Below, one piece after another: positions 11,790 to 27,664 of a DNA stretch of 64,000 nucleotides. A model generated the notes under the pieces. It did not search any database. It was given only the letters and a program-made list of their open reading frames with translations, and had not been told where the DNA came from. The number at the start of each line of letters is the position of its first letter. The first letter of the stretch is position 1. The stretch comes from Vitis vinifera. Its lineage: Eukaryota; Streptophyta; Magnoliopsida; Vitales; Vitaceae. The position numbers and the translations under genes are program-made. The stretch is taken from contig NC_081820.1 of assembly GCF_030704535.1 (NCBI RefSeq), positions 27,261,001 through 27,325,000 of the forward strand, written 5' to 3'.

Positions 11790-13660
11790 ATGGAAACCGC
11801 CATCGCTGCTGTTCTTCTCCTTGCATCCGTCTTCTTCCAAGGTATAAATTAATATCTCACTTTTTGTTTTTTTCTCATTTTGATCGGCGTGAAATAAGCT
11901 GATGATTTTATGCTATCATAGGGGTGGTGGAAGGAAACATCGGAGTTAACTATGGGACGGTGGCTAACGACCTGCCTCCGCCATCTGAGGTGGCGCGTTT
12001 CCTTCTGGAATCCACGACTATCAACCGCGTGAGGATGTTTGATGCTGACCCGGAAATGATTCAAGCCTTTGCTCACACTGGAATTGCCGTCACAGTCACT
12101 GTTCCTAACGAGCTAATCCCGCGGCTCACCAAGCTGAGCTTTGCCCAACAATGGGTGAAAACCAATGTCCAGCCGTACGTCCCGGCGACGAATTTAATCA
12201 GAATTCTGGTGGGCAATGAGGTGTTGTCGACGGCCAATAAATTGCTCATCGCTGGCCTTGTCCCGGCGATGCAGACCCTCCACACAGCCCTTGCGGCGGT
12301 GTCCCTGGACAGAAGGATCAAGGTCTCGACCCCTCATTCTTTGGGTATCCTCTCAACGTCAAGCCCTCCGTCGACGGGGAGGTTCCGACAGGGCTACGAC
12401 GTCCATGTCATCAAGCCACTGCTGAGCTTCCTGAGAGCCACCAACTCACCTTTCATGATAAACCCCTATCCCTTCTTCGGTTACTCGGCTGAAACTCTAG
12501 ATTACGCGCTGTTCAGGCCTAATTCTGGGGTGTTGGATGAAAACACACAAAGGGTTTACACAAACATGCTGGATGCGCAGCTAGATGCCGTCTTCTCGGC
12601 CATGAAGATCCTCGGTTTTACCGATGTAGAGATCGTTATAGCCGAGACCGGCTGGCCCTCGGACGGGGACGAAGGGCAAGTTGGGGTGAACGCCGAGAGC
12701 GCGGCGGAGTATAACGGGAACCTCAGGGAGCATGTCATGTCCGGCGTCGGGACACCGCTCATGCCGAACCGGACGTTTGAGACGTACATTTTCGCGCTGT
12801 TCAACGAGAACCTCAAGCCCGGGCCGCTGTGTGAGAGGAACTTTGGGCTGTTCCAGCCGGACTTGACTCCGGTCTACGACATCGGGATCATGAGGCCAAC
12901 GGTAGCTGATGCCGCCGCCGCTGCTGCGTACGATAATCGAATTTTATTGATGATTATATGTTTGGTTGATTGGTTTCTATACTTGGCTCTGGCAGGCTAG
13001 AGCTTCCATTCCTTGGAACCCAGCTCCGGCGGCAGCTCCTCAGCTGGGTCCAGCCCCACAGCAACATCCCAAGGGCGGAAAACAATGGTGTCTCCCCACA
13101 TCTGACGCCCACTCCGACGCCCTGCAGAAGAACATCGACTATGTATGTGGGCTAGGACTGGACTGCAAGCCCATCCAAGAAGGCGGAGCGTGCTTCATTC
13201 CTGACACGGTTCGAGCCCATGCGGCCTATGCCATGAATGCATACTACCAAACAACAGGAGGGAGCGAGTATGACTGTGATTTTGAGCAGACCGGAGCCCT
13301 CACTGACGTCGATCCAAGTAGGTCTAGGGCCTGTTTGGAAGCGGTTTTTATATAGAAGAAAAAATACACCTTTACTTTCTCCAAAACAAAAGAAGGGGAA
13401 TATTTGACTATAAAAAAATAGAAAATCAAAAAACATGTTTGAGAAGTAAAAAACTATTTTTTTAATTCTTAAAAATAAAAAATATCATGTTTTTCTGTTT
13501 TTTGTTCTGCAAAATGGTTGAAAAACAGGGCCTGAGATATAAGTTAAAACCTCCATCTTTTACAAAAACCATTCAAAGTCATGGTCTAATTACCTCTGAA
13601 TATGGTTGCGTGTTTTGGAATTTGACAGGCTATGGAAGATGCAAATACTTGGGACGGTGA
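11790..13660 (+). CDS. Glucan endo-1,3-beta-glucosidase, GH17 with C-terminal X8 (CBM43) domain
   Basis: Predicted secreted enzyme hydrolysing beta-1,3-glucan (callose) in the wall. Four exons fit: 11790-11841, 11922-12901, 12996-13317 and 13629-13660, giving 461 residues with phases that close. Exon 1 encodes a hydrophobic signal peptide starting METAIAAVLLLASVFFQG. The GH17 barrel follows (GNIGVNYG near residue 23), with the general acid in VGNEV (Glu 117) and the nucleophile in AETGWPS (Glu 259). An X8 domain begins at GGKQWC and has six cysteines, the last in YGRCKY on the tiny final exon. No hydrophobic GPI-type tail follows. The exon 2 donor (12902) was chosen because it keeps phase with exon 3; a second GT at 12928 would not. 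The last intron holds a MITE. Confidence 0.9.
13325..13540. mobile_element. Small MITE in the last intron of the GH17 gene
   Basis: The left end GGGCCTGTTTGGAAGCGGTT and the reverse complement of the right end, AGGCCCTGTTTTTCAACCAT, are inverted repeats. The roughly 215-base interior is AT-rich and non-coding. The GGCCTGTTTGG type of end is common in hAT and PIF MITEs. Confidence 0.65.
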
Positions 13661-14119
13661 AGACCCGGATGCAGAAGACTGCCTTTTGCTTAATTAGCGT
13701 TTTGGGTGAGGCAGATAGAATAAGAGATGATATAGAAGTAAAGCTTAATCAGCTTAATTGATGTGAGGCTTTTTGTTCTAGTTCATTCATCTTAGATGTA
13801 CTAAGAAACCATATATTAATAAGAAAAACACTGACTTGCCACCGCAAATCCATTTATTCTGGAGTTCGTACATATTCACATAATAGTTTTTTTGGCCCGA
13901 CTCCAATGCGGAGTCTATTTTCTGAATACTTATAAAAAGGATATCATTAATGAGATAACATCTAATATATTCATTTGGTTAATCTTATCGTTTCATATAT
14001 TCAAACTTAATTTGAATAAGGAAAATTATCTCATTTAGATATAAATACTATCTATATATCTTGAGATAATAACATCAGATTCATGGTAGTTATCCTTTTA
14101 TCGTAAATTTCTTTTTCTC
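13661..14119. other. 3' region of the GH17 gene and spacer
   Basis: Probable 3' untranslated region (AATAAG near 13818), then AT-rich spacer. No gene seen. Confidence 0.4.
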
Positions 14120-14479
14120 TAGGAGAAGTTTCTCCGTTTCGGCACTTCAAAAACGACGTCGTATACAGGAGTTCGCCTCGAAAACAACTACCAACAGTCT
14201 CACGGCTCTCTCCTCCGCCCAAACACTATTAATATCGGCTCCCCTCCTTGCCCCTCCGGCGCTAATCTCTCTCTAGACGTAACTCTCTGGATTTTCTCTC
14301 TACCCTTCTAGGATTTCAATCTCACAATTGCAATTTTCTCTCCTTTTCTTCTCCTTTCTCTGTTTTTTTTTTCTTTAATCCCTAGGGTTTTCTTACGCTC
14401 TCTACGGGTTTTTTTTTTTTTCTTTTCAACATTTTTAATTCTAGGGTTTCCGTACAATCCTCCCTAGGGTTTTAACGCC
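14120..14479 (+). promoter_or_regulatory. Probable promoter and pyrimidine-rich leader of the ACBP gene
   Basis: Contains an ACGACGTCGT palindrome near 14153 (ACGT core, bZIP-type), then a long CT-rich stretch (14200-14470) with several TAGGGTTT telo-box-like strings near 14383, 14442 and 14464. This is typical of leaders of constitutively expressed plant genes. The transcription start is not determined. Confidence 0.45.
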
Positions 14480-17400
14480 ATGGAAGGAGAGTGGCAGCAG
14501 CTGATTCAATCAGTGTTCTTCGGTCTGGTTTTCTCCTACCTTTTCGCGAAGCTCATATCGATTGTAATCTCCTTCCGAGACGAGAACCTCAGCTTGACCC
14601 GTGATTCCAAGCCCGAATCGCAGGGAGGAGCCGCCTCTGCCGATGACGACTCCGCGGGGTCTCAGAAATCTGGGGGTTCGGAAGGGGAGGAGTCGCTGCT
14701 GGCGGAGAAGGGGAGTGGGAGTAGTGGGAGTCTGTTGGATGACGATGATGATTGGGAGGGGGTGGAGAGTACTGAATTGGACGAGGAGTTCAGTGCTGCG
14801 ACGGCTTTCGTGGCCGCCACGGCGGCGGATAGGCTGTCGCAGAAGGTGTCGAATGATGTGCAGTTGCAGCTTTATGGGCTTTACAAGATCGCGACCGAGG
14901 GACCGTGCAGTGCCCCGCAGCCATCAGCTTTGAAAATGACAGCTCGGGCTAAATGGTATTGCTCTATGATTTGAAAATCATTATTGTTGTATTTTTTAAT
15001 GGTCTTGCTTCCTCTATGATTAGAAATTCATGGTTGTTGTGGTTTTCATGTTGTTGTTTTAACTATTAGTTATTGGTTTTGCGGTTGATGTTAATTATAG
15101 AAAATGTTATTTTTGATTAATGGGATATGGTTTTTAATGAAATTTAAACACTTGGAGAAAGTATTCTTGATGCAGGGTATCTGCAGATTGGTAGTATAAT
15201 GTGCATGGTATGGATATCAGCTTTTAGGATCCTTATGGGTTAAGAAATGGAAGAAATTGTTCATTCCTTATGTTAGTTCCATTTTGGATTGATAGATGAG
15301 GTTCTTAAATTGAAGTTTTCGTGGTTGATTGATTGAAAGACTTATTTTGATGACATCTGCTAGGCAAGCATGGCAGAAATTGGGTGCTATGCCTCCTGAA
15401 GAAGCAATGCAGAAGTACATTGCAATTGTTACAGAGCTATATCCTACTTGGGCAACTGGTTCAACTAATGTGAGATCTCAGAATCTTTCTTTTCTTCCAG
15501 CTTGCTTTTGTTTGATACTTAGGTAAATTGCATAACTTTGATAAGATTTTTGTTTTCACTTGTTCTTTATTTTGTTATAACCAGAAGAGTAAAGATGAGG
15601 GAGGTAGCAGTGCACCAAGTGGAGATGCTAAAGGACCAATGGGGCCGGTTTTCAGCACATTTGTCTATGAGGAGGAATGTGGAACTGAGCTGTAAGGTTC
15701 TTATAACTCCTGCTTTATGGGGTTTATCATCAAAGTTTGGTGAGGCTTATTTTTTACCATTTGCTGCATTGAACTGGAGCCATCACATAAGACATGACCT
15801 ATAGGAACATAATAGGGGTATTTTGGTGGATGTGCCGAGCCATTTTAGGAGTACAGATATTTCAAGGGGTGTGCGTATAATCAGCTATAGAGAGAGGGTT
15901 GTTCCCCCCAGAGTTAAAGAATGCTTGCATGAGCTTTGTGCAGCTTCATATTCATGCACCTGTGTGCATGTCTTCAGTCCCCACATGTAGTTTGGAAGTA
16001 GGTGAAGATGGGTTTCTGAGCCTGGTATATATTATGATGTTGTAGAGACAATGACACTCTTGAATGAATCTAGGATTCTTATGTGCTAAAAAATTTGTGA
16101 GTGCTGGTCAGTTCTCTTAGGACAAATGGACTCGGTTATAAGCTATAATCTGATTACAGATAAGCAATCTTTGGCAAGCTGTGGATTGTATGCTTCATGT
16201 TAAAATTAAAATAGAACAGATCTCTACAGCAAAGCACCTGGAATGAATTATTTAATAGTTAGAATGTTGCTGAAATAGCTTACCTGCGCTTAATTTTTTC
16301 CCAATTTATAAATCATAGAAGTGTTTACACGTGTGGAGCATGAGTAATTCAGAAACATTCTTATCTACTAAATATGTAAACACTCATCTGTTAAATTTTT
16401 TTCAAACTGGGTAAGTATGACGAGAAGTTTAACTAATTTTAAAAACTGTAATATTCCCAAGATATATATATTGTATGTGTGTTGAGATAGATGAGGAATT
16501 TCCATTTATCCAGGAAATTATGTATTCTGAGAATGAAATTATGATAATAATACTCTAAAGATTTTGTTATTCTGCTTTTCAGGAAAATGGATGCTATACA
16601 TGCGTTTGCCAGAGAAGGAGAGGTAGATAATCTGCTCAAATGTATTGATAACGGCGTTTCAGTGGATCTAAAGGGTTAGTTACTTCATAGTTGTCTCATT
16701 CAACACTATTTGTGCTATTGTTGGATCCCTTGAGAATTTGGCTGTTGAGATACCATATATGTTAAAATGTCAAAAACAATCCTTGAATATCCCCACGTGT
16801 AGTGGTACGTCAACCAACTTGCACAAGGTTGTCACCTCTCTTTATTGTCATGCTTCCTTTCCTCACCCAGTAAAATATTCCCAAAATTTTTTAAATTCTG
16901 CTTCAACCTTAGGTTGGATTTGTCTGAGACTTACCCAAAACTGCTCAAAAAGTTCCAGTTATCAAAGGAAGCTCAAACTCTGAAACTTCCTGTTGCTTGC
17001 ACATGAGTGATGTGCTTCTACTAGAAACATTTTATATTTTTAATTAGTCAGTCTCTTACATGTAGATCCTTTTTTTTCTCTCTCCCTACTTTTTATTTGC
17101 CATCTGCTCCTTGCCCATCAAAAACAGGAGATCAGAGGAGAGCTTGTTTGCTAAACCTTATCATGCATCTAAGAATACTTGAAACTTCGTTTACATTCTA
17201 AAACAGTTTGCATGAAATGACCGCAGATAGTGAGGGAAGAACCCCATTGCACTGGGCTGTAGATCGTGGCCACCTTAATCTCACTGAATTGCTTCTCAAC
17301 CATGGTGCTGATGTGAATGCCAAGGTAATTTTATCATCATTTTGGGATTGTTGTTTGACTACTTTCTGGGACGTGGTGTTCATGTAGTGACTGCAAAATT

Positions 17401-17833
17401 AGAACAGAGTGTGTAACGGTTCTTCATTCATGGCTAGTGTAGTTTCTATACTTCTCTCCCTGCTTTCTTTTGTTGGTGCTCATGGACACATTTGTGTGTG
17501 TAACTTTATGAGTTTGTATGTTAAGGTTTATTATACCTTTTAGGAAGCTTACATTGAGTTTCATATGTGCTCAAATCCAACTGTGTTTGTCTCCTATTTT
17601 CATTATGTTTTCCCTTTCACCAAAAATTATAATATGTTGTATTTTCTTGGATTAAGGACCATGAAGGCCAATCCCCATTGCATTACGCAGTCGTGTGTGA
17701 GAGAGAAGCTATTGCTGAGTTCCTTGTGAAGCAAAATGCAGACATCAACGCAATGGACAATGATGGTGCATCCCCTTTTGAACTGTGCGAATCAAACTGG
17801 CCTTGGATGCAAGGTGCAGCTAAACAGGCTTAG
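14480..17833 (+). CDS. ACBP2: Acyl-CoA-binding protein with ankyrin repeats (ACBP1/ACBP2 type)
   Basis: Membrane-anchored protein that binds long-chain acyl-CoA at the ER or plasma membrane and uses ankyrin repeats for partner proteins. Six exons: 14480-14955, 15364-15469, 15585-15691, 16583-16674, 17227-17324 and 17657-17833, giving 351 residues, the usual length for this class. Residues 9-31 form a transmembrane anchor ([20 protein letters not shown]). Residues 35-103 are a low-complexity Ser/Gly/acidic linker. The acyl-CoA-binding domain spans about 104-195 ([23 protein letters not shown]). Ankyrin repeats span about 231-340 ([29 protein letters not shown]). All phases close. Whether it is closer to ACBP1 or ACBP2 cannot be told by eye, so the symbol denotes the pair. 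Confidence 0.95.
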
Positions 17834-18138
17834 AATGGTGGTTTTTTTTTTAAAGTTATCCCACCAATTAATGCAAATCCTCTTGATAGGTTCCTGGTGG
17901 ATGTACATGCTGTTATGTATAACCCTTTCACACAGCTTAACCTTTTTCATCATCATGGTATAATTTATTATATAGGGTTTTATGTTCTTTCCACTGTTTT
18001 TCTTTTACTTAAACGATTGAATTAGGATGAATTTGAAGCAGATTGAATTTAGAATGTGAATTGGCATTCATATGGTTTTGTTTTGTCAATGCTTTTCTGT
18101 CATATAATTGATTCTTGTTTGTACAGTATGACACTTAG

Positions 18139-18236
18139 TGTGCGTTTGGTAGTGATTCTAGGAAATATTTTTAATTTTTTTAATACTTAAAAGATAAAAA
18201 TTTTCAAGTGTTCCTAAAATCATTATCAAACGCATT
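18139..18236. mobile_element. Very short MITE downstream of ACBP
   Basis: About 98 bases that fold almost entirely: TGCGTTTGGTAGTGATTCTA at the left pairs with CATTATCAAACGCA at the right. The interior is A/T. A clear target duplication was not found. Confidence 0.65.
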
Positions 18237-19470
18237 TTTACTTTTCTTAGGAGTTATATTGTACATATTATGTAAATATATATATATACTAAGTAAAGAA
18301 AAATAAATAAATAAATGATTTTTTAAATATATAAAAGAAAATAAAATGTAATTAAAATCAATTAGAAATTCATATATTTTTAATCTTATAAGAAAAAGAG
18401 AAATGATCAGTGGAATAAGTTTGAAGATTGAAGTAATATGTAAAAATGATTTATTCATTTTAAATCTAGATTTTTTTTTTTTTTTACTAATACTTTCTCT
18501 TAAATTCTATGGAATCAAGCATAGTCATAATGTCTACTATGGATTGTTATAAATTATAATCCTGTGGTTTGCTTAGTTTATATCGATGTGGTTTATGAAT
18601 GACTTGGTTTATTATATTATTTTAAAATTTATAGCAAAGAAAGAGTGTTTTTTCATGTTTTGGTAAGGAAAAGGCTCTGGAAAAATCTGTAACAAAACAC
18701 TCTTTCCGTTGTTTTTACATTTTATAAACAAATTTTTGTTTGAAAATTTAAATATAAAAAATAGTTTTCTTTATCTATTCTTGGCCTACGCTTTTAAGAA
18801 AAGTACAAAACGTTTTTTATTTTTTAAAAAAAATCATGTAATTTTAAAAACATATTCTAACAAAATTATTTTCAATGAAAAATTATTCAAGAATTGTTTT
18901 CAATGAAAAGCAAAAGATCATTTTTCAAAATAGTTTCAAACATGCTAAAGAATTTTATCGAGTTTCAAAATATGTTTTCTCTCTCTCTTCATTTTTCTAC
19001 TCTTCCCATTCTAAAATCAGTAAATACAAACACTGAATTTGGATTTTGCTTTATCTGCTACTCATACAGAAGCCAACAAGAAGTCAACAAGAGTGAATCC
19101 CATCTGATTCTCCTTTGCAAAATATCTTAATTTTCCCAAAAAACAAAAACATCTTAATAAGGGCGAACTTTGATCTCATTTAACAAAAATCTCATACATG
19201 TCTGAAACTTATCTTATAATAAGAATTAAAACTTGAATCCTGCTAGAAAATGCTACTACTCATTCCAAGAAGAATGTTCTTGTCTCTATGTATACCCCTC
19301 CCCACCCCAAAAAATTCAAACATGAAGAAACTCAAAACAACATTCACACATTTGAGAGTCATTATCTCCCCTTTTCTCTCTCTGTGTCCTCTTGTTTTTC
19401 CTTCCTTCCTTCCCCTCTTCCACCAAAACCCCAACAATTAGCAACTTGCTATCTATCTACAAAAGCTTCT
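18237..19470. other. Spacer between convergent ACBP and BiP genes
   Basis: AT-rich to about 19100, with TTTTCAAAA-type MITE remnants near 18700-18980. 19140-19470 is the probable 3' untranslated region of BiP (minus strand). No gene supported. Confidence 0.45.
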
Positions 19471-23273
<3,803 letters not shown>

Positions 23274-23346
23274 CGCGTCCAGGTGTGAAGCTCTGTGTTT
23301 CTGAGAGTTCAGGTTTGACACTTGTAATTTTCATCAACTTTGAGGT

Positions 23347-23360
23347 CTATATATATATAG
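23347..23360 (-). promoter_or_regulatory. TATA box of the BiP gene
   Basis: CTATATATATATAG lies about 75-90 bases upstream of the BiP start codon. It is the only good TATA-like string in the spacer on that side, but it is nearly symmetric so orientation comes from context. Confidence 0.6.
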
Positions 23361-23389
23361 TCTAAGATTTTGGGGATGGTGTCATCGGT

Positions 23390-23405
23390 GATGACATGGA
23401 CCAAT
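23390..23405 (-). promoter_or_regulatory. Plant unfolded-protein-response element (P-UPRE-like)
   Basis: On the minus strand this reads ATTGGTCCATGTCATC. It differs at one base (CATG for CACG) from the plant UPRE ATTGGTCCACGTCATC known from BiP-type promoters, where ER-stress bZIP factors act with an NF-Y-bound ATTGG. It sits just upstream of the TATA box at the expected distance for BiP. Confidence 0.7.
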
Positions 23406-23420
23406 AGGATTCGAGAGAGG

Positions 23421-23436
23421 GTGGCGTCAGCCAATG
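23421..23436 (-). promoter_or_regulatory. Second ATTGG plus TGACG motif in the BiP promoter
   Basis: On the minus strand CATTGGCTGACGCCAC combines a CCAAT-box complement with a TGACG/GCCAC bZIP-like site in the same order as the UPRE 16 bases downstream. It resembles composite ER-stress elements but is not a consensus match. Confidence 0.45.
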
Positions 23437-23964
23437 AGAATGATTCTTGCGTTGGGAAGATCTTGGCCGTTGATTTAGAGATTAAATTACAAGTTTGTGG
23501 ACCATTGACCACAATTAAAAAAACATAAAAACAAATTAATAATGCTAGGGTTTAGACATGTAATTTTAGTCACTATTTCCATTTTAAGTTTATTAAAAAA
23601 ACTACAATTGTATATATAAAAGGACAAAATTACCCTTCAACCTTTCAACCCCAACCCTATTCTTCAACATCATTTTTCTTTTATTTTCTTTAATAGTGAA
23701 AAAAAAAATACACCTTTCTTTGTTTATTTTCTTAAAACAATTCCCACCAAGGGATATAAGCTTCGTATCATACACCAAGTGTTCAAATATTAGCTATAGT
23801 GTTTTATATACCCTTAATTTCTAACTGTCAATAACCGTATTTTCAACTATTTCTTTCTCTAGAAATAGGGATTTAAGTGTCCTCTATCGAAAGGAGAAGT
23901 AAATCCTCCCTTTGTCTTTTTCATCTTTGTTGTCCAAAACTCAAAAAATAAAAAAATAAAAATA

Positions 23965-25724
23965 ATGTCGAAGGCGGTGGTTTCTGGCCTTCTTACCATC
24001 GCCTTCGTCTTCTTTGTTGTTTTCACCCTCGCTACCCAAAAGGGTCACAACAATTTTTACCTAGCTCGTCGCCTAGGCCACAATCGAGTAGCATTTAACC
24101 CTTTAGTTGAGAAAATTGAAGAAATGGCTAGAGAAACTTCTGACCATCATTTTCTTTTCAATTTATCAAATATTTTTCTAAATGATGTTGAGGACAAATA
24201 CGAATTTGTTAGCCAAGTGAAAAATCTAAACATAACAATGAGGCTAATGGTTTTGTTTCCTTTGCTAGATGTAGAACCACGTGATGGGTTCATTAGCCTA
24301 AAAGAACTCGAGCATTGGAATATGCAACAAGCGATTCATCGATTAAGTTACAGGACACATAAAGAATTGGTATTGTTTGACCAAAATGAAGATGGGGCTA
24401 TCACTTTTAGGGAATACCTCCCTAAAATCTCTTATCAAAGTATAGGTAAGTGACTTATTTTGTTTGGTTTATTCTCAATACGTTCCAAGTTTCTTCTATT
24501 TTCTCTCATTTTCTTGGTAGCCAAATGGATTGTGATGTTAATCGATGTATGCTAGAAAACAATGGCATGACACATGGTGAAGCTGGATGGTGGGAGGATC
24601 AATTCAAGAATGCCGATTTTGACAACAACGGAGCTCTCGGCTTTGAAGAATTCAAAGAGTAAATTTATTCTTTCTCCCTTATTTTCTTCATATTTTTGTC
24701 AAATTTGATCACCAAAATCCACATTTTCTTGTAGTTTCCTATACCCAAAAGACAGTGACAATGCAACAATTCAAAAATGGATCTCGAGAGAAAAAATAAA
24801 GTAAGTCATCATCTCATCCTATATTTCATTTCTGTCATGTTTGGTTTCTAAAAATTTAAGAGAAAATAAGAAAAAAAGAAAAAGAAAACAAAATCAACAT
24901 TAATAATTTATTTTTACATAATTTTCTAAAAACTCATTTTATTTTTATTTTTATTTTTATTTCTATATAAATATTAAATAGTTTGAAAGAATATAAAAGT
25001 TTCTAACTAATTTTAATTATATTTTATTTATAAGTATAAATATAACTTATATATGTCTCTTTTCATCGCTCTTTCCTCTTATTAATGCATGATATCATTC
25101 CAATTTAGGCAATTTGACCACGACAACGATGGAAAACTCAGCTACATCGAGTTTCAAGAACAACCATTCAATCTCTACAAGACTTATGTCGGATTCGAGA
25201 ATTCTGGACTTGTAGCAGTTGAACCCAAAGAAAAATTTGCTGAACTTGATGCTAATAAGGATAGGTTTGTTCATATATGATCTTGCCAATGACCATTTTT
25301 TTTGTTAGCATCATCTCATGCTACAAAGTTTTGGTCTCAGGTATTTGAACGAGGAAGAAATGAAGCCCATTCTACATTACCTTCATCCTGGGGAATCAGC
25401 TTATGCTGGGTTTTACTCAAAGTATTTGATTCATGAGGTTGGTTTCAATCTGCTCATGTTGGAATCATGCTATGTTAAAAAATACATAAAAAAAAAAAAA
25501 AGAAAAGAAAAGCAAGATGAAATTCATATTTTCTTACTTTGATTTAAAAATTTAGGAAACTTCAAAACATTTTAGAAAAAATTTCTAACTCTTACGTTTA
25601 TTTGACTCAGGCTGATGAGAACAAAGATGGACGTTTATCATTGCAAGAAATTATCAACAATGAGAATCTTTTCTACAATATTGTCTATGAAGGCACTGAT
25701 GATGATCTCCATCATGAATTTTGA
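23965..25724 (+). CDS. Six-EF-hand calcium-binding protein, CREC (calumenin/reticulocalbin) type, C-terminal HHEF
   Basis: Predicted calcium-binding protein of the secretory pathway lumen. Six exons: 23965-24445, 24556-24658, 24735-24800, 25109-25264, 25341-25437 and 25611-25724, giving 338 residues. A hydrophobic signal or anchor lies at residues 6-24. Loops seen are DVEPRDGFISLKE, DQNEDGAITFRE, DFDNNGALGFEE, DHDNDGKLSYIE, DANKDRYLNEEE and DENKDGRLSLQE; the first and fifth are atypical. The family-diagnostic HGEAGWW follows exon 2. The exon 2 acceptor at 24555 was chosen over a nearer-looking one at 24520 because only it joins in phase to the strong GTAAGT donor. The C-terminus HHEF resembles the HDEF/HDEL retrieval signals of CREC proteins. 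It resembles Arabidopsis At4g27790. It is divergent from BiP, with start codons 691 bases apart. Confidence 0.92.
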
Positions 25725-26439
25725 TTTTGACTGTTGTTTGGCTGAGAAGAAAATTTACAATGAGATGGTAAATTGTCTAGAAAATTAAGGAGTCGTTTTT
25801 TTGAAAGACTCCAAATTTTCTTCTTTCTGCTTTTGTTTCTTTTACAATTGACTAAGATTTTTGGTGTAACATTCATGTATAGACTCCAAAATTACTGGTC
25901 AATGTAGTGAGATTCATTTTTGGTTGCACACAATTCCATTTATTTTTATTTTTTAATTTCTAATTGTATTTTTTTTTTAGATTCCATCTTCAAGGACGAA
26001 AATAAAAAGTTATAAAACTTTTCTTTTGTTTGTTTAGTTATCATTTGAAAAATCGAGAAAAAAGAGTTAGAATATTAAGAAATATATTTTTCTCAAACTT
26101 TCTTCACTTTGATCAGGAAAATCTCAAAACATTTTTTCTCATTTTATTCCAACTACTTTTAGTTTGTGGAAAAATTGAAGAAAAATACGAGTAAAAAAAT
26201 AGAAAGAAAGTCACGATATTATCACAATTATCGAACAAATACGATGACATCAATAATTAAAAATCTAAATTGTGAATTACATTTAGGAAAAAAGCATCAA
26301 TTCCTAAATTTAACATTTTAAAACTAATTGAAATTGTTGATTTTAATTGATATTTAGATGAATGTGAATTATTATTATGTTTTAATAATAAAAAATTAAT
26401 GAAAATTATGGATAGTTTATTTTGGTTTTGTTACATGGT
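25725..26439. other. 3' region of EF-hand gene and spacer
   Basis: Probable 3' untranslated region to about 25950, then AT-rich sequence with no gene. Confidence 0.4.
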
Positions 26440-26583
26440 AAGATTGGGCCGGCCCGCCCGCCCAAGGCCAGGCCAGCCCAGTATCACCTGAGCACACTCT
26501 CGTTCTACATGCATTAGGGTTTGCTGGCAGCATCTCTCTTTGATCGAAAGCATTCGGTCCATCTCTGAGTTCAAGCCTTCAAG
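26440..26583 (+). promoter_or_regulatory. Candidate promoter and first exon of an unassigned transcript
   Basis: An abrupt GC-rich island with TTGGGCCGGCCCG and CCAGCCCAG (site II-like TGGGCC/GGCCCA) is followed by ATTAGGGTTTGC (telo-box) and a leader-like stretch ending at a good donor, TTCAAG|GTAGGTAC (26583/26584). This pairing is typical of promoters of ribosomal and translation genes. No reading frame starts in this exon beyond a few codons. It could be an upstream alternative first exon of EIF1AD (3.2 kb downstream) or a non-coding transcript. Confidence 0.4.
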
Positions 26584-27270
26584 GTAGGTACCCCTCCAAT
26601 CTCTATTCCTAATTAGTTCAATGAGATTTTAGATTACGTACAAGCGTTTGGGTGCTGAGAAAATAGTGAGAACATGAAAGACAAGTTTGAATCCTAAATT
26701 TTTCACCATCTAGGAGTCGAGGTAGTAATCATAATATGTCCTTATTTTTTTTTTTTTTTTGATTTATCTTCGTTTTATTGGTAATCCTAACAGAGGGTCG
26801 AATTTCACTCTCAGTGCTTTATAAATTGGGAATGTATTGCTGTGAGTTTTGAATTCTAGGTTCTCTTATAACAGCCGTGGAACTATTACTAGTTTGGATT
26901 ACAGCTCAAGATGAATTTTTTTTTATTGATTAACGGTATTTGCTAGTTGGGAATGTTTTCTTGTATAAAAACAGATTCAGTTTTGATGCGGAGAGAATAT
27001 GCAACAAGTAATTAAAATTTTGAATTGCAAAATTTTCACCAAATGATTCGGGAATACAGAAAAATGCCACTTTAAATTGACGCTGCTGAGGGGCTTTTTC
27101 CTTTTTTCCTTTTCTCTAGCAAAAGATGAGAAATGACTTAGGAATGAAAATGTTGTTTTCTTTCATAGCTGTATTTTTTTGGAAACCAAAAAGAGGGATA
27201 GGTTTCTCTTGGAATGCTTTTACCTTGTCAATGCAATTGTTCAAAATTTTGAATTCTAGGGATTCATTGT

Positions 27271-27664
27271 GGACTATAGTTGTAAAAGGAGCAAGACGCA
27301 CCTAAGGGGCAAAAGTCTTCTACAACTTAGGCTCAAGGTGCAACACAAGGTGCGCCTAAGTGAAGTGAAACCTTTCCATGGATGCATGTCAATTTTGTAA
27401 AATATGATCCAAAATATGATCCAATCAATAAAAAATTTAAGATTCCAAACATTTAAAAGAAGCATTTGACAAAAAAGTAATCAAATTATGTATATTTCAA
27501 TATACAATTAGAGATTTCAAGAATAGAAGTGTTCATAAAGGAAAAATAAAGTAGACGAGGTGCACCTCTTCAACAAGGTACATGTCTTGGCAAGCAAGGC
27601 GCTATGACTAGGGAGTGGTTGAGCCTTGGGCCTAGGTGCGCTTTACGGGCGTTTTTTAAAACTA
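27271..27664. mobile_element. MITE-like inverted-repeat element with GCGCCT-rich ends
   Basis: Left end CTATAGTTGTAAAAGGAGC-AAGACGCACCTAAGG; the reverse complement of the right end reads CATAGTTTTAAAAAACGCCC...GCGCACCTAGGCCC. The ends are related inverted repeats. The inside repeats GGTGCGCCTAAG and AGGCGC-type words on both strands. No coding capacity and no clear target duplication. Confidence 0.55.

Noticed and set aside
24521-24658. Alternative exon 2 of the EF-hand gene starting after TTGGTAG at 24520
   Set aside because: It does not join in phase with the GTAAGT donor at 24446. The acceptor GCTAG at 24555 does, and restores the family sequence before HGEAGWW.
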